Below are positions 54,811-64,000 of a stretch of 64,000 nucleotides of DNA, piece by piece. The DNA is from Ostrinia nubilalis. Lineage: Eukaryota; Arthropoda; Insecta; Lepidoptera; Crambidae. The translations under genes and the position numbers were made by a program. The stretch lies in contig NC_087095.1 of NCBI RefSeq assembly GCF_963855985.1, forward strand, positions 2,490,001 to 2,554,000, written 5' to 3'. How positions within the stretch are numbered: the first letter of the stretch is position 1; every line of letters starts with the position of its first letter. A model generated the notes under the pieces. It was not told where the DNA came from, did not search any database, and saw nothing but the letters and a program-made list of their open reading frames with translations.

Positions 54811-56032
54811 CAGGGTGTTACTTTGCATTCTTGCCATATTTACAGAGGTTACTATATTACTGATACTGAACACAAATCCGTAAAAAAATAATGCCCGAAA
54901 AATTTTTTTTTTAATCTTGAGTATTTTATTTTATCGACAATGTGTTAAACACACCACTAATTATCGTAACGCATGCACATCACTTGTTGGCGATGGCGAT
55001 GGAGACTTTTTTACTTTTTATTGTATTTTTAAATATCTATTGCAATCTATTGTCTTTAAAATGTCTTTTTGACACTTGTAAAAAACTGAGAAATCCATCA
55101 ACGTTATAAATAATACAAAAATGACTGAAGTGTATTCAAACAACGAATAATTTAATCAAAATGGTGCTTGGAGTGTCTGCAAGACGTCTTAGACGAAATG
55201 CTTGATGAGTACCCTTAGCGTTACACCAAATGCTCTACTACCAGCAGGATGGTGCTCCCCCACAATAAGGACGTCAAGTGCGCGAATAATACGTTTGGTG
55301 AACAGTGGATTGGACGAGGGGTCCAGTAGCTTGGCCACCACGATCCTCGGACCTGACACCAATGGAATTTTTGGAGTGACTTGAAACGACTGGTATGCGC
55401 AGAAGAGATAAACAGTGTAAACGCGTTACATGAAAGGATTGTTTTAGTGAAACTGTGATACAAAACGTTTATGTGTTGCGAAAACTAAAGCGAAAAACCT
55501 ACGCTTCGCCGTGCTAGACTGTGCCTTCATCAGAACGGAGGACACTTTGAACACTTGCTTCGCAGTACGTAAACTTTGTAAGTAGGAACTTATGAATAAA
55601 TAATTAATTGTGAATAAGGTCATTTCATTTCATACTTAATTTATTAATTTGTAAAAATAGTGTACAATGTTGTAAATTAATTGAAACCCTAATAATTATT
55701 ACGTATTTTTGACGGTCCTAAGCCCGTAAAGTAGAAAGGAAAATCTGAAATCAACTGAAAAGTATTTTAAAATAGTTATTATGACCGGATAAAAAGGCTG
55801 GTACCCAAAGCCATAAAATTAAGAACTAGGCCACGCCCATTAGGTTTATTCCACTTGCACCTGTAGAACGTGCGAGACAAAATTGGTTTATTCCAATTTG
55901 TACTGAAAAAACCAAATTTACTAAAATCTTAGTGTACTTTCTTTATGGGAGTCTCTTGTTTATCTTAAATAATAGGTACTGCTACCTACTTTTATCTCTG
56001 TGAATATGGCAAGAATGCAAAGTAACACGGTG
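54811..56032 (+). mobile_element. 1222-bp mariner-type element, degenerate
   Basis: TA at 54809-54810 and 56033-56034. Tips CAGGGTGTTACTTTGCATTC and CACCGTGTTACTTTGCATTC (complement), inverted repeat about 38 bases ending in CTTGCCATATT(T/C)ACAGAG. Contains a frameshifted transposase remnant. Confidence 0.85.
55165..55460 (+). pseudogene. Mariner-type (IS630/Tc1) transposase fragment with frameshifts
   Basis: Fragments in successive frames: CLQDVLDEMLDEYP, then YYQQDGAPPHN, TFGEQWIGRG, PVAWPPRSSDLTPMEF and LKRLVCAEEINSVNALHERI. QQDGAPPH carries the second catalytic Asp. SSDLTPMEF is the region of the third acidic residue, in the usual order for DDE transposases of this superfamily. At least three single-base indels and the loss of the N-terminal half make it a pseudogene. 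The minus-strand frame 55221-55463 is its shadow. Confidence 0.75.
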
Positions 56033-56034
56033 TA

Positions 56035-56397
56035 TAATGAAAATTAAAATAAGAATTAAAATAATAATAAAAAGAAAGAAAAAAAAATACAAATTACAAT
56101 AATTAAATTAAAGAACACCATTATTTACATGTGGCCATAACCATAAAGTCACAAGTTAGTTATGCAATGTCAATGCCAGAAAAAAGATTGAAAGAGTAAA
56201 AAAAAAAAAAAAAAAGAACTGTCAGTGGATCGACATGTGCACGACCTGTGAGAAATTGCCACGTAAATTATTAAATGTGAGCAGATTTATGAAATTTGCT
56301 TGAGAAATGAGTGCCAAATATTAAAACTATATTAGGAGCAATCCGATCCGCAGCACTACAATCGTAATACGTAACAGAAGGTGATAAATCTATACTA
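56035..56397. other. Unassigned stretch
   Basis: A-rich, with an A run at about 56198-56215; no element ends found. Confidence 0.35.
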
Positions 56398-56515
56398 AGG
56401 CTGAGTTGAACCATCTCATTTTAACTTTAACAAACGTCAGATAACTGTCAAACTCCATACAAAAACACCGGTTATTGTCTAGTTAAGGTCAACGTAAGTT
56501 GGTGCAACTCAGCCT
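56398..56515. mobile_element. 118-bp MITE, GGCTGAGTTGCACCAA family
   Basis: Ends AGGCTGAGTTGAACCATCTC and complement of GTTGGTGCAACTCAGCCT; internal AACTTTAAC/GTTAAGG pairing. Same length as 33698-33815. Confidence 0.75.
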
Positions 56516-56946
56516 TATAGTATGTATTAGTTACTCTGTGTTTTTGATATATTGTGACTTTTTATTTTAAACACGACAAAAACTTGAAACTTTGAAAAAT
56601 AATGATCCTTATTTTCACAGAATACCATACATAATAGCCAAATTATTATAGTATTTTTCGGACAATACGGACATCGAGTAAGACAAAAAAAAGTAATTTC
56701 TTTGTCAATGATTTACCTATAAACGTGGATATAGTTCGCGAAAAACATGGATGAGTACAAAGCAGAAGTTAGTAATAATTTTAAGTGTATTACAGAAGGT
56801 ACTGTACTTTAATGTAAATAATTTAATTGAAAAGCTATCAAAGCTGAAATTCTAACGTAATCATTAACGAGTTCCTAGTATAGTACAATAACAGGTAAAG
56901 AAATACCCACCGAGTAGGATACACGTGTTCCCGACTACTCTAAGAA
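56516..56946. other. Unassigned stretch
   Basis: Nothing identified. Confidence 0.3.
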
Positions 56947-57152
56947 TCCTACTAATATTATAAATGCGAAAGTTTGGATGTCTGGATGTCTGGATGGATA
57001 TTTGTTACTCTTTCACGCAAAAACTACTGAACGGATTTTAATAAAACTTTACAGTATTATTCTTTATAACCCAGAATAACATATAGGCTATAATTTATGT
57101 CAATCTGTGACAAACTAAATATCACGCGGGTGAAGCTGCGGGCAAAAGCAAG
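56947..57152 (+). mobile_element. Helitron-like non-autonomous repeat, decayed 3' tip
   Basis: Starts TCCTACTAATATTATAAATG with GCGAAAGTTTG and a triplicated GGATGTCT. The middle has CACGCAAAAACTACTGAACG. The end, GCGGGTGAAGCTGCGGGCAA, then AAGCAAG, would be AAGCTAG in an intact copy. Very common in Lepidoptera. The Helitron assignment rests on the TC start and the near-CTAG end. Confidence 0.6.
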
Positions 57153-58087
57153 TTCCATAAAAATGTGTTTACATCAATAAAAATAATAAGCCATAATTAT
57201 GTCAAGACAGCTCTTAAGATCTTTTATTAAGTAACCTTAATGTATTTTCTATTCGCTAATTTTGTTTTGTATTTTGTAAGCCTTAAATTCATTGACAAAA
57301 TTATACTTACGTAAGTATACTGTCTTTTATTTAGTTACTTTTTATTTGACGCACATAACTCACACAGTATTCAACGTTTTTGTTTTTAATAATAACTTTT
57401 TTTTGTTTATTTTATTATTCGTCCATCCCCTTATTTTAACAGACTATTAAATTTTATATTGCACGTCCATCTCTACCAAAATATTATATGAAGTTATGTT
57501 TTTCAAAGTTATACGGAACTCTAATTTGCGATTCAAACATCCTAAAATTAATACCGAAAATAGCCCTACAAACAAAAAAACTTGCCCTACTCTCTGAATA
57601 GCAGCAAAACCAAAACACCTACACTTCTAATGGCAAAACATCGATGTCCTATAATGCGGGAAATACCAGAAACGTAGCAACACATTTCTGTACTTCCCTG
57701 TGTTTATTCCAAAATGGAACCTATTACAAATACACAAGAGACCAAAGTGTTAAGCTCAATGTGAATTACCTTACTTATCGGATTGCTCGCGCAATTAAAA
57801 ATGTAGACTGACTGCGCCATCAAAAAGTTAGGTAATTGGAACCACCTGTCTGTCTGTCAAGTTGTTATTAGTTCTCCATCAAGGGTAGGTGGAAATAAAA
57901 TAGAGAATTATTCGAGCTTCGCTTGTTGGCTGTTAATGACGAAGTTGGGATTTTGGTGTAATCACTTTTGGAGAAGGCGTTCAAATTCGCATACGAATTT
58001 ACAAATTTCGTATGCGATGAGTTCGAGTGATTTTAAAATACGTCTCTGGATGAAATTTTCAGGTCTTTAGATAAACCTGAAAATTTT
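57153..58087. other. Unassigned stretch
   Basis: AT-rich, nothing called. Confidence 0.3.
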
Positions 58088-58217
58088 AAAATCTAACGTT
58101 GTTATTTGATTTTTAGCGTTAAGAGTCGCATCTCAACCCAGTATACCCAACATTGATGAAACAAACGCTGGCCGTAACAGCGTATTACACTTGAAAATAT
58201 CAACGGGTTTATCCAGT

Positions 58218-58290
58218 GTCTAAGTAGCTCAGTTGGAAGAGCAGTCGCCCGGCAAGCGGAAGGTCGTGGGTTCAATTATAGCCTTAGGCA
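58218..58290 (+). pseudogene. tRNA-like sequence with canonical cloverleaf spacing
   Basis: 73 bases. Acceptor GTCTAAG/CTTAGGC pairs over all seven positions; D arm GCTC/GAGC; anticodon stem four of five pairs with loop CCGGCAA (GGC if read literally); then a 5-base variable loop and TTCAATT. The T stem is badly mismatched and position 33 is C instead of T, so I judge it a tRNA-derived pseudogene or SINE head. AAATCTAACGTTG occurs at about 58089 and again at about 58321, bracketing it by direct repeats. Confidence 0.5.
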
Positions 58291-58380
58291 GTTCGATTTT
58301 TTCAAGTTATTTATAATTTTCAAATCTAACGTTGATTTTGATGCATGCTCATTTCAGGTTGTTCGAGCACGCTTCTTTTA

Positions 58381-58555
58381 GTAGGCGCGCACACCGTTGA
58401 TTTTTAGTTGACCGATAGTTGTGCCCAATTTTAAATTGAATGAAGAATCGGCCAAATCGAATCGGCGTAGTGTGCGCACTCCCATACATGCCCATACTGA
58501 TCAACTGCCCGACTAAACTATCGGCCGACGAAAAATCAACGGTGTGCGCCTACTC
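58381..58555. mobile_element. 175-bp PIF/Harbinger-type MITE
   Basis: TTA at 58378-58380 and 58556-58558. Nearly identical to 39541-39715 across the whole length (shared TGAAGAATCGGCCAAATCGA, CATACATGCCCATACTGATC). Confidence 0.85.
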
Positions 58556-58814
58556 TTAATGAAGCATGCAGATAAGCATGACATTTTATGAGCATGTGTC
58601 ATTTTTTCTTTCTTTCTTTGGAGTGACTGCTTACTTAGGTAGGTACTTATCGAGCTAAGTATGGCATCTTACGTATAGTTGTTGCAATTCACGAAGGCGA
58701 GTAAGCTTTACATGTGTGGTGGCTCGCTGTTTGTTTTTCAAAAGTTTTGATAGACATTACACTATCGTTATGTGCATGTACATGTACACACACAAGTAAA
58801 GCTCACTCGCCTTA

Positions 58815-59012
58815 GAGCGCTTGTAGACGTCCGTTTTTTCACCGGACGACGGACCGTCAAAAAACGGATATCCTTTGTTTGCTGTCAATTTTCTCGCCGG
58901 ACCTATGTCCGATGCATGTGCACACGTTCATTATAAACCATACGCCACCGCTAAATCCGGCAAAAAACACGGTCCGTTATCCGGTGAAAAAAACGGACGT
59001 CTACAAGCGCTC
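58815..59012. mobile_element. 198-bp MITE with TTA duplication
   Basis: TTA at 58812-58814 and 59013-59015. Ends GAGCGCTTGTAGACGTCCGT and complement; CCGGA/TCCGG words inside both ends. Only copy of this family in the window. Confidence 0.85.
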
Positions 59013-59015
59013 TTA

Positions 59016-59389
59016 TAAAGAACTATAGTTTGTAATAAGGGCAAGAAAATAGTCTGATGTTTTTTTTTACAGTACTTCCTACTAACGAAAGTGAAAATAC
59101 CGAAAAGGGAGTCATACGGATGAACAAATCAAAATTACACGCAATATTTTAATCAATTTCACCCAAAGCTCGCACCCGCAAGTCACCCACCGCGCGGGGT
59201 TATAATTTCAGCGAGGGCAACACATTTTTCCCTTTAATTACGCTGCTATTGGTAACACCAATTATTGCTGTACGCCCATTGGGTGGTGATTAAAATAGAC
59301 CATGGCTCTTACTACTGAACAAATGGAGCTTATTTTTTATTCTATTTAATGTAATTAATTAAAGAATTGGAGACTTATTACAACATAAT
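59016..59389. other. Unassigned stretch
   Basis: Nothing identified. Confidence 0.3.
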
Positions 59390-59397
59390 AATATTAT

Positions 59398-59690
59398 AAT
59401 ACAGACAGACATAGCTCGCAGAATTGCTAAAACCAAGTGGCAGTGGGCGGGGCACATAGCTCGTAGAGACGATGGCCGTTGGGGCAGAAAAGTTCTCGAG
59501 TGGCGACCACGGGCTGGAAGACGTAGCGTGGGCAGGCCTCCTACTAGGTGGACCGACGATCTCGTAAAGGTCGCGGGAAGAGCCTGGATGCGGGCAGCGC
59601 AGGACCGTGCATTGTGGAAAACCTTGGAGGAGGCCTTTGGCCAGCAGTGGACGACGTCATTTGGCTGAAACGAACGAACGAACGAACGAA
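59398..59690 (+). mobile_element. RTE 3' end, (AACG)n subtype, best preserved copy
   Basis: 5'-truncated; contains the open frame at 59405-59668, and the tail AACGAACGAACGAACGAA. AATATTATAATACA before the insert (about 59390) and AATATTATAATAATACA after the tail (59689) look like a target duplication. Confidence 0.85.
59405..59668 (+). pseudogene. RTE reverse transcriptase C-terminal fragment, 87 codons open
   Basis: Reads TDIARRIAKTKWQWAGHIAR, then RDDGRWGRKVLEWRPRAGRR, GRPPTRWTDDLVKVAGRAWM and QQWTTSFG before the stop at 59666-59668. This is the conserved C-terminal segment following the RT domain in RTE-clade elements (WQWAGH, RPPTRWTDD, WxRxAxDR). No internal stop. It lacks the endonuclease and catalytic RT parts. 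The minus frame 59359-59724 is its shadow. Confidence 0.8.
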
Positions 59691-59705
59691 TATTATAATA
59701 ATACA

Positions 59706-60397
59706 ATACAAACTCCTTCTTCACGTCTTTCTGTTTGCGATAAACTCAAACTACTGACCGGATTTTCATGCGGCTTTCATCAAACGATAGGTTGTAAGCT
59801 CTATTGTTTGCAGAAGATCGTAGGATAGTTTTTACTGCTTTTTATGGGGATCTCTAGTTTTTTTAATTGTGGCACACTAATTTCTTCACGGGAGTCAAGC
59901 CGTAGGAAAAAGCTAGTATCCAACTTACCAACTGTGGCCTATACGGTAAACATCTAATTCGTTTTTCTAGCTTTACAGACAGAAAAAACGTCGATTTAAT
60001 GGTTCTGTCTATCTTTTCTTCTCTTTACATTCATCGTTCATTTCCTATACTGACAAATCGACCTCCGAATACGTCGTGTTCCGTTGAACTCTGCCTAGAA
60101 ATTCCACGAAATTGTTGTTTCCAGAAAGCTAGAAACACTGGTAACTCCCTCGCGTGACCGAATTGATTATCACACTATAAACACGGGGTAACGACGGCAA
60201 CTGGTACTTTTTGTCCGAGTGCCTTTTGGGACAGTTTACATGGTCCGATTTTTTTAAATGTCTTACATATTTAACTTATAATAATATCACTTATACGGGC
60301 CAGTAAATAGAAATGAAAGAAACAATAGATGATACACCTTTCTGAACTACGATTTTTGTATTGCGATGATTCAGTTTAGAGGCACAGAATAGATTGA
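59706..60397. other. Unassigned stretch
   Basis: Around 60190-60250 the minus strand is open in two frames for 25-37 codons; no motif or splice context, not called. Confidence 0.3.
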
Positions 60398-60632
60398 AAG
60401 AAAGAAAGAAAGAAAGAAAGAAACATTTATTGCCATGGACATCACAGAAGACAAAAGATGTAAATAATAGAAAAAAAAGTAAATAAGACATAGGTGACAA
60501 AAAACATACAATGAAAGTGAAAGTAAAACTGAGCAGTGCCACCCTGTCGCACAGCGATGTCCATCGCAATGGGACCCCACTCAGCATATGCCATGGCCCC
60601 CGGTGAGGGAGGCCACGACGCTGGTTTTCAGT
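60398..60632 (-). mobile_element. LINE 3' UTR with AATAAA and (TTTC)n tail
   Basis: Minus strand ends CCATGGCAATAAATGTTTC and then TTTCTTTCTTTCTTTC (60398-60425). Upstream GCTGAGTGGGGTCCCATTGC and CACTGAAAACCAGCG resemble the 54356-54600 UTR. Confidence 0.55.
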
Positions 60633-60877
60633 GTGTTAGATTGATATTGTAATTTCATGTTCAGTTAGATAGGATGAGATTTAGACAAAGGATTTAGTAT
60701 TTGAATGTCGGTGCCTTCCCTGAAATAAACTGGGTCTCGTCAAGACTGGATTGAATAGAGACTTATTCTTACATTAATATCTACCACCGAAGATTGCATC
60801 TACATAAGATTGCATTAACATAATAACAGATTGCAGTTATACTGTTATTATAGACGCAAAGAGCTGAATTTAAGTTC

Positions 60878-61041
60878 CGGTATGCGCACCGTAGGAGGAC
60901 GTCCACACTCAAGGTGGACCGACGACCTCATGGAGGTAGCAGGAAGGCGCTGGATGCAGGCCGCTACCAACCGGTCAATATGAAAATCGTTGGGGGAAGC
61001 TTATGTTCAGCAGTGGAAGTCCTATGGTTGAAGTGATGAGA
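60878..61041 (+). mobile_element. RTE 3' end, (ATG)n subtype
   Basis: CCGGTATGCGCACCGTAGGA, GGTGGACCGACGACCTCATG, GGATGCAGGCCGCTACCAAC, GTTCAGCAGTGGAAGTCCTA and a decayed tail GAAGTGATGAGAG. Confidence 0.75.
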
Positions 61042-61270
61042 GTGAATTTTAAAAAATCGTACCTTGTAAATACTTCCAGGTTTTTTCGACGGCAACATGT
61101 TTCGCCTTGTTTGTAATCTATTACAGGTAATGCCAATGTGGAATTACATTTACATTGGAACACGAGTGAACCACAAATCTTAATTACTGATGAATTATTC
61201 CGGTTTTAGTGAGCATTTGTGGGTAAGGTCAATGATACAAGTTTGAACAAAGAAATAAAAAGTATGTACA

Positions 61271-61387
61271 ATCGGCCACAGTGTTAACTATCCATTTCCG
61301 TTTTCCTCTCACTCTCATCAAATGGTGATTCTTTGTGATAGAACGAGACGACATGACCGGCAATGCGTAGTTAACACTGTTGCCGAT
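61271..61387. mobile_element. 117-bp inverted-repeat element
   Basis: ATCGGCCACAGTGTTAACTA and the complement of TAGTTAACACTGTTGCCGAT are the ends (one mismatch plus one indel). Confidence 0.65.
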
Positions 61388-61427
61388 AGTACTACCTATT
61401 TACCTACAAATAGGAGAAAATGATGTC

Positions 61428-61887
61428 CAGTCGCGGAATGAAAAGGTTCGTCACCTTAGTGTCGGTTTTCGCTTGCACTAGGTACTGTAAGAGTCAAACC
61501 CAGTGCAAGAAACAGTGCTGCTAACATTTAAATAAATATGACGTTTGCTAACGAACAAGGTTTTGCTTGTTTATTTTTCTATCCCATCAGTGCAATGCAA
61601 TGATGGCATTGACCAATTGACAATAGTTTTTTTTATTTAATAGAAATAATAATGGCAGGTTGAACGAATAAGAAGGTTTTAGTTTATCAATCATAATAAT
61701 CTTCTTGACAAGATAAATCGTCAAACAACTTTAATCTGAATAATTTTGAACTTTACCGACGAACAGTTAAAGATTATTTTCTCTAACTCGATATTATTCT
61801 GTAACATAGTTTCAAAAGGTAATATGTGCTCGCGATTCGTTGAAGGAATCAATTTGAAAACTGACGAACCTTTTCATTCCGTGACTG
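61428..61887 (+). mobile_element. 460-bp TA-flanked MITE, copy 3 of 3 (CAGTCGCGGAATG family)
   Basis: Same orientation as 10687-11128. Right flank TA (61888-61889); left flank TC, so one TSD base has changed. It carries a small internal duplication around TCAGTGCAATGCAATGA not present in the other copies. Confidence 0.85.
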
Positions 61888-61889
61888 TA

Positions 61890-62280
61890 CATAAATATTA
61901 AATGGATACCTACTTCTTAACTCAAATACATCAGACTATGCATTTTTGTTGCAAACAAACCTGTATTACAACGAAATAAGACGCCACTGTGTTTAACTTG
62001 ACGTACCCACGAGTACATGACGGTTACGCAAAACTTGTAGAGGGATTTTGATGAAACTATATTACAGTTTAGTACATCAAAATAGCATCATGTAGCTGAA
62101 ACCAGTAGGTTAAGTTACATTTTATCAAACTCTACGCACTACTACGTTGGTTTGTAAAGAATACATAGATACTTAAGAAATAAATAAATAATAATTTATT
62201 TGCCTTAAATATGTGGTTACAGAGTAGTTCTTGCTTGATATAATGTTACTTAAGACCTATTTAGTCATAGCCTATGAAAT
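61890..62280. other. Unassigned; AAAT-type tail at 62178-62200
   Basis: AAATAAATAAATAATAATTT with ATTTGCC may be the 3' tail of another minus-strand retroelement; its body is not recognisable. Confidence 0.35.
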
Positions 62281-62420
62281 GAAATGTGTCAATCTTGAAG
62301 ATGAATGCTGAGCCTATTGGCGCCATGGCTCACTAATTTTTTTCTCTCTCTTCGTGTTGTGTTGTTATTGTTTTTAAATCGTGCTCACTGTGTTCAATAA
62401 AGTCCATTCTATTCTAAAAT
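62281..62420 (+). mobile_element. LINE 3' end with AATAAA and TTCTA tail
   Basis: Plus strand: GTGTTCAATAAAGTCCATTC then TATTCTAAAA. UTR-like body upstream. Compare the minus-strand ends at 53144 and 54356. Confidence 0.5.
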
Positions 62421-62750
62421 GTGTATTTGTTTAAATAATATATCTACTTAGATATTTATCATGAACATATGTACTTTTTTGCGTGTGTGCTCCTGTGAAT
62501 ATGTTAAGCCTAAACGGTGTGGTAGATTTACCGTGATATACGAGTGTGTGTCACAAGATTCGTCTTCATTTCTCGCGTGTCACATATTTAAAGAAAAAAT
62601 ACACCCAGAGCTTTGTTTATTAAAATATTTAAATACATGTACGGCTTGATATTGTTGATTAGAATAAAGATATATGAAAAAAAATATATAAAAAATGTAG
62701 ATGAGAGGCGTTTCTATGGAAAAATATGACTCATTTTCCATTAGAGTCCA
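62421..62750. other. Unassigned stretch
   Basis: The plus frame 62461-62649 (62 codons, seven Cys) has no recognisable domain. I leave it uncalled. Confidence 0.3.
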
Positions 62751-63099
62751 CTACGCTGCGTTTTCCGGTACGCGGCCTCCATTCCAGAACTTTGCTGCAT
62801 CATCGGCCGTCAGTTCTGCGTACTATGTGCCCTGCCCACTGCCACTTCAGCTTGCTTATCCGTCGGGCTATGTCAGCGACTTTAGTTCGTTTACGGATCT
62901 CCTCATTTCTGACTCAAACCGGAACAGAAAATGCAGCGTGAGACGTCCACCCACAAGGTGGACCGTCGACCTGATAAAGGTAGCAGGAAGGCGCTGGATG
63001 CAGGCCGCTACCAACCGTGCGATGTGGAAGTCAATGGGGGAGGCCTATGTTCAGCAGTGGACGTCATATGGCTAAAATGATGATGATGATGATGATGGT
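62751..63099 (+). mobile_element. RTE 3' end with inverted 5' part, (ATG)n subtype
   Basis: 62751-62911 is RTE sequence in reverse (GCTTCAGCTTG-type complement of AAGCTGAAGTGGCAGTGGGC, and CGGATCTCCTCATTTCTGA). About 62917-63075 is the adjacent downstream RTE sequence in forward orientation (GTGGACCGTCGACCTGATAA, CAGCAGTGGACGTCATATGG), followed by an ATGATGATGATG tail. The two parts meet near the same element position (shared AATGCAGCGT/AACGCAGCGT), the layout of a 5' inversion by twin priming. Confidence 0.8.
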
Positions 63100-63139
63100 T
63101 GACTAAATCCAAACTTAAATAATGCGTAAAGTGTAATGA

Positions 63140-63250
63140 TGTACCTACTTGGTAAGCTGGCACAGACTCCGAGAATATCAATCATGGGTACCTAAATTAC
63201 TTTAAGAACTTACTCGTTATGTTTAAATAAAAAAAGGTTGGGTATTAATT
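63140..63250. mobile_element. Fragment of the AACCGACTTCAAA repeat
   Basis: GACTCCGAGAATATCAATCA and TGGGTACCTAAATTA resemble 15086-15130 (CACCGACTCCAGAAGTATCA, ATCATGGTATACC). Confidence 0.45.
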
Positions 63251-63705
63251 TTATTGATTTTCAGGTTTTTTGGCGGTTTATTTTTTCTGTAAAAAAAGCA
63301 TTTTCCACAAATAAAATTATCATGTAATCTCTCTGAATCGTGAGGTTTTTTAATATTCTCAATACTCCTCTGGAATTTTTCACTAATAAAACAATTTCTG
63401 TTTTAGCAATTTCAAAAACTTCCTCTTTTGTATCATTATTCTTCGTAAACACGACAGAAATAGCAAATAAAAGTTGTTTTCCTTTACCTATTTTTAGACT
63501 TACATCAGCTATTGTATTGAACTCTGTTCTATTGTCGATAGAACCAATCATTCAGCCAGATTACGTGTAATTGATCGGCAGATTATCCGTTGATTAATAG
63601 CTGTAGCATAGGTGAAAGGCTTGTATGTTGTCAAGGAGATAAATAGACAAAGGTGGGTGTTTATAAAGGACTTTACACATCAAGCCCGCCGACAGCCCGG
63701 CGGCA
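63251..63705. other. Unassigned; opposed open frames without motif
   Basis: Frames 63261-63551 (minus) and 63340-63570 (plus) overlap; neither resembles a family I know and GC at third positions is low. At 63681, AAGCCCGCCGACAGCCCGG is a recurrent word (also 29.57 and 37.03 kb, complemented). Confidence 0.3.
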
Positions 63706-63922
63706 GGCCCAGTTTTTTGATTCGTAGTTAAAATAACCAATAGTCAAATTTGACAGATGTCAAATGACAAGTGGTTAAATATCACAAAAAATGTTTTTCG
63801 AACAATGGTTAGCTTGACTTTTAGTACATTTTTAACTATTTGTTTACATTTTGTTAAAATTTAACCATTAGTAGCAAAATGTAACAATTAGTTATTTTAA
63901 CTATGAATGAAAAAACTGGGCC
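63706..63922. mobile_element. 217-bp hairpin MITE (GGCCCAGTTTTTT ends)
   Basis: GGCCCAGTTTTTTGATTCGT and the complement of ATGAATGAAAAAACTGGGCC are the ends; the pairing includes AGTTAAAATAACC. The left arm also holds TTTGACAGATGTCAAATGAC. Confidence 0.7.
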
Positions 63923-64000
63923 TTAATTTTTTTTCTGATCACTTGTCATTTGACATCTGTCAAATTTGACCATTGGTTATTTTAACTACGAATCAAAAAA
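63923..64000. mobile_element. Second, partial hairpin arm running out of the window
   Basis: GTCATTTGACATCTGTCAAA and GGTTATTTTAACTACGAATC at 63948-63995 are the reverse of 63720-63770, so a further arm of the same family follows, cut by the window end. Confidence 0.65.

Noticed and set aside
59359..59724. 121-codon minus frame
   Set aside because: Antisense shadow of the RTE C-terminal coding region, which reads cleanly on the plus strand.

Overview
The window looks like insect, most probably lepidopteran (moth or butterfly), nuclear DNA. It is AT-rich and almost devoid of long host reading frames. It is packed with repeat families I recognise from Lepidoptera: RTE 3' ends with (ATG)n or (AACG)n tails, short Helitrons ending CTAG, a tRNA-headed SINE, many short inverted-repeat (MITE) elements with 3-bp TTA/TAA target duplications, and TA-flanked mariner-like elements. 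No operons, CRISPR arrays, rRNA or convincing functional tRNA genes are visible.

Layout. 1-9.5 kb: mostly unassigned, with an inverted-repeat pair (2.5 and 8.1 kb), a 60-bp minisatellite (3 kb) and a 130-bp tandem array (4.1-5.1 kb). 9.5-15.7 kb: RTE fragments, a TA-MITE, and a composite repeat (11.2-15.7 kb) broken by a 1.86-kb near-perfect palindrome and an 8-bp-TSD hAT-type element. 16-19 kb: MITEs, including one split by a second transposon with an exact 8-bp duplication. 19.3-20.7 kb: a piggyBac deletion derivative keeping both protein ends. 21-25.4 kb: retroelement pieces and a foldback holding another hAT-type element. 25-40 kb: SINE, RTE and MITE fragments. 39.8-41.2 kb: a MITE split by a LINE. 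43-48.7 kb: a Helitron and a structurally complete CR1-like LINE with two open reading frames. 50-64 kb: more MITEs, a mariner relic and LINE 3' ends.

The only clearly intact coding capacity is the LINE at 44.2-48.7 kb: ORF1 with a PHD-like zinc finger and coiled coil, ORF2 with endonuclease and reverse transcriptase. Three short minus-strand segments (23489-23630, 26250-26336, 53823-53869) look like host exons by splice signals, GC-rich third positions or a hydrophobic C terminus. If real, most of the window is the inside of very long introns of one minus-strand host gene of unknown identity.

The TE copies are layered. Several insertions can be ordered in time because target duplications, or uninterrupted paralogues in the same window, show the pre-insertion state. 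I found no convincing new biochemical system. The most unusual object is the palindromic element at 12.2-14.1 kb. All family assignments come from reading the sequence and from recalled family features; none was checked by a database search.
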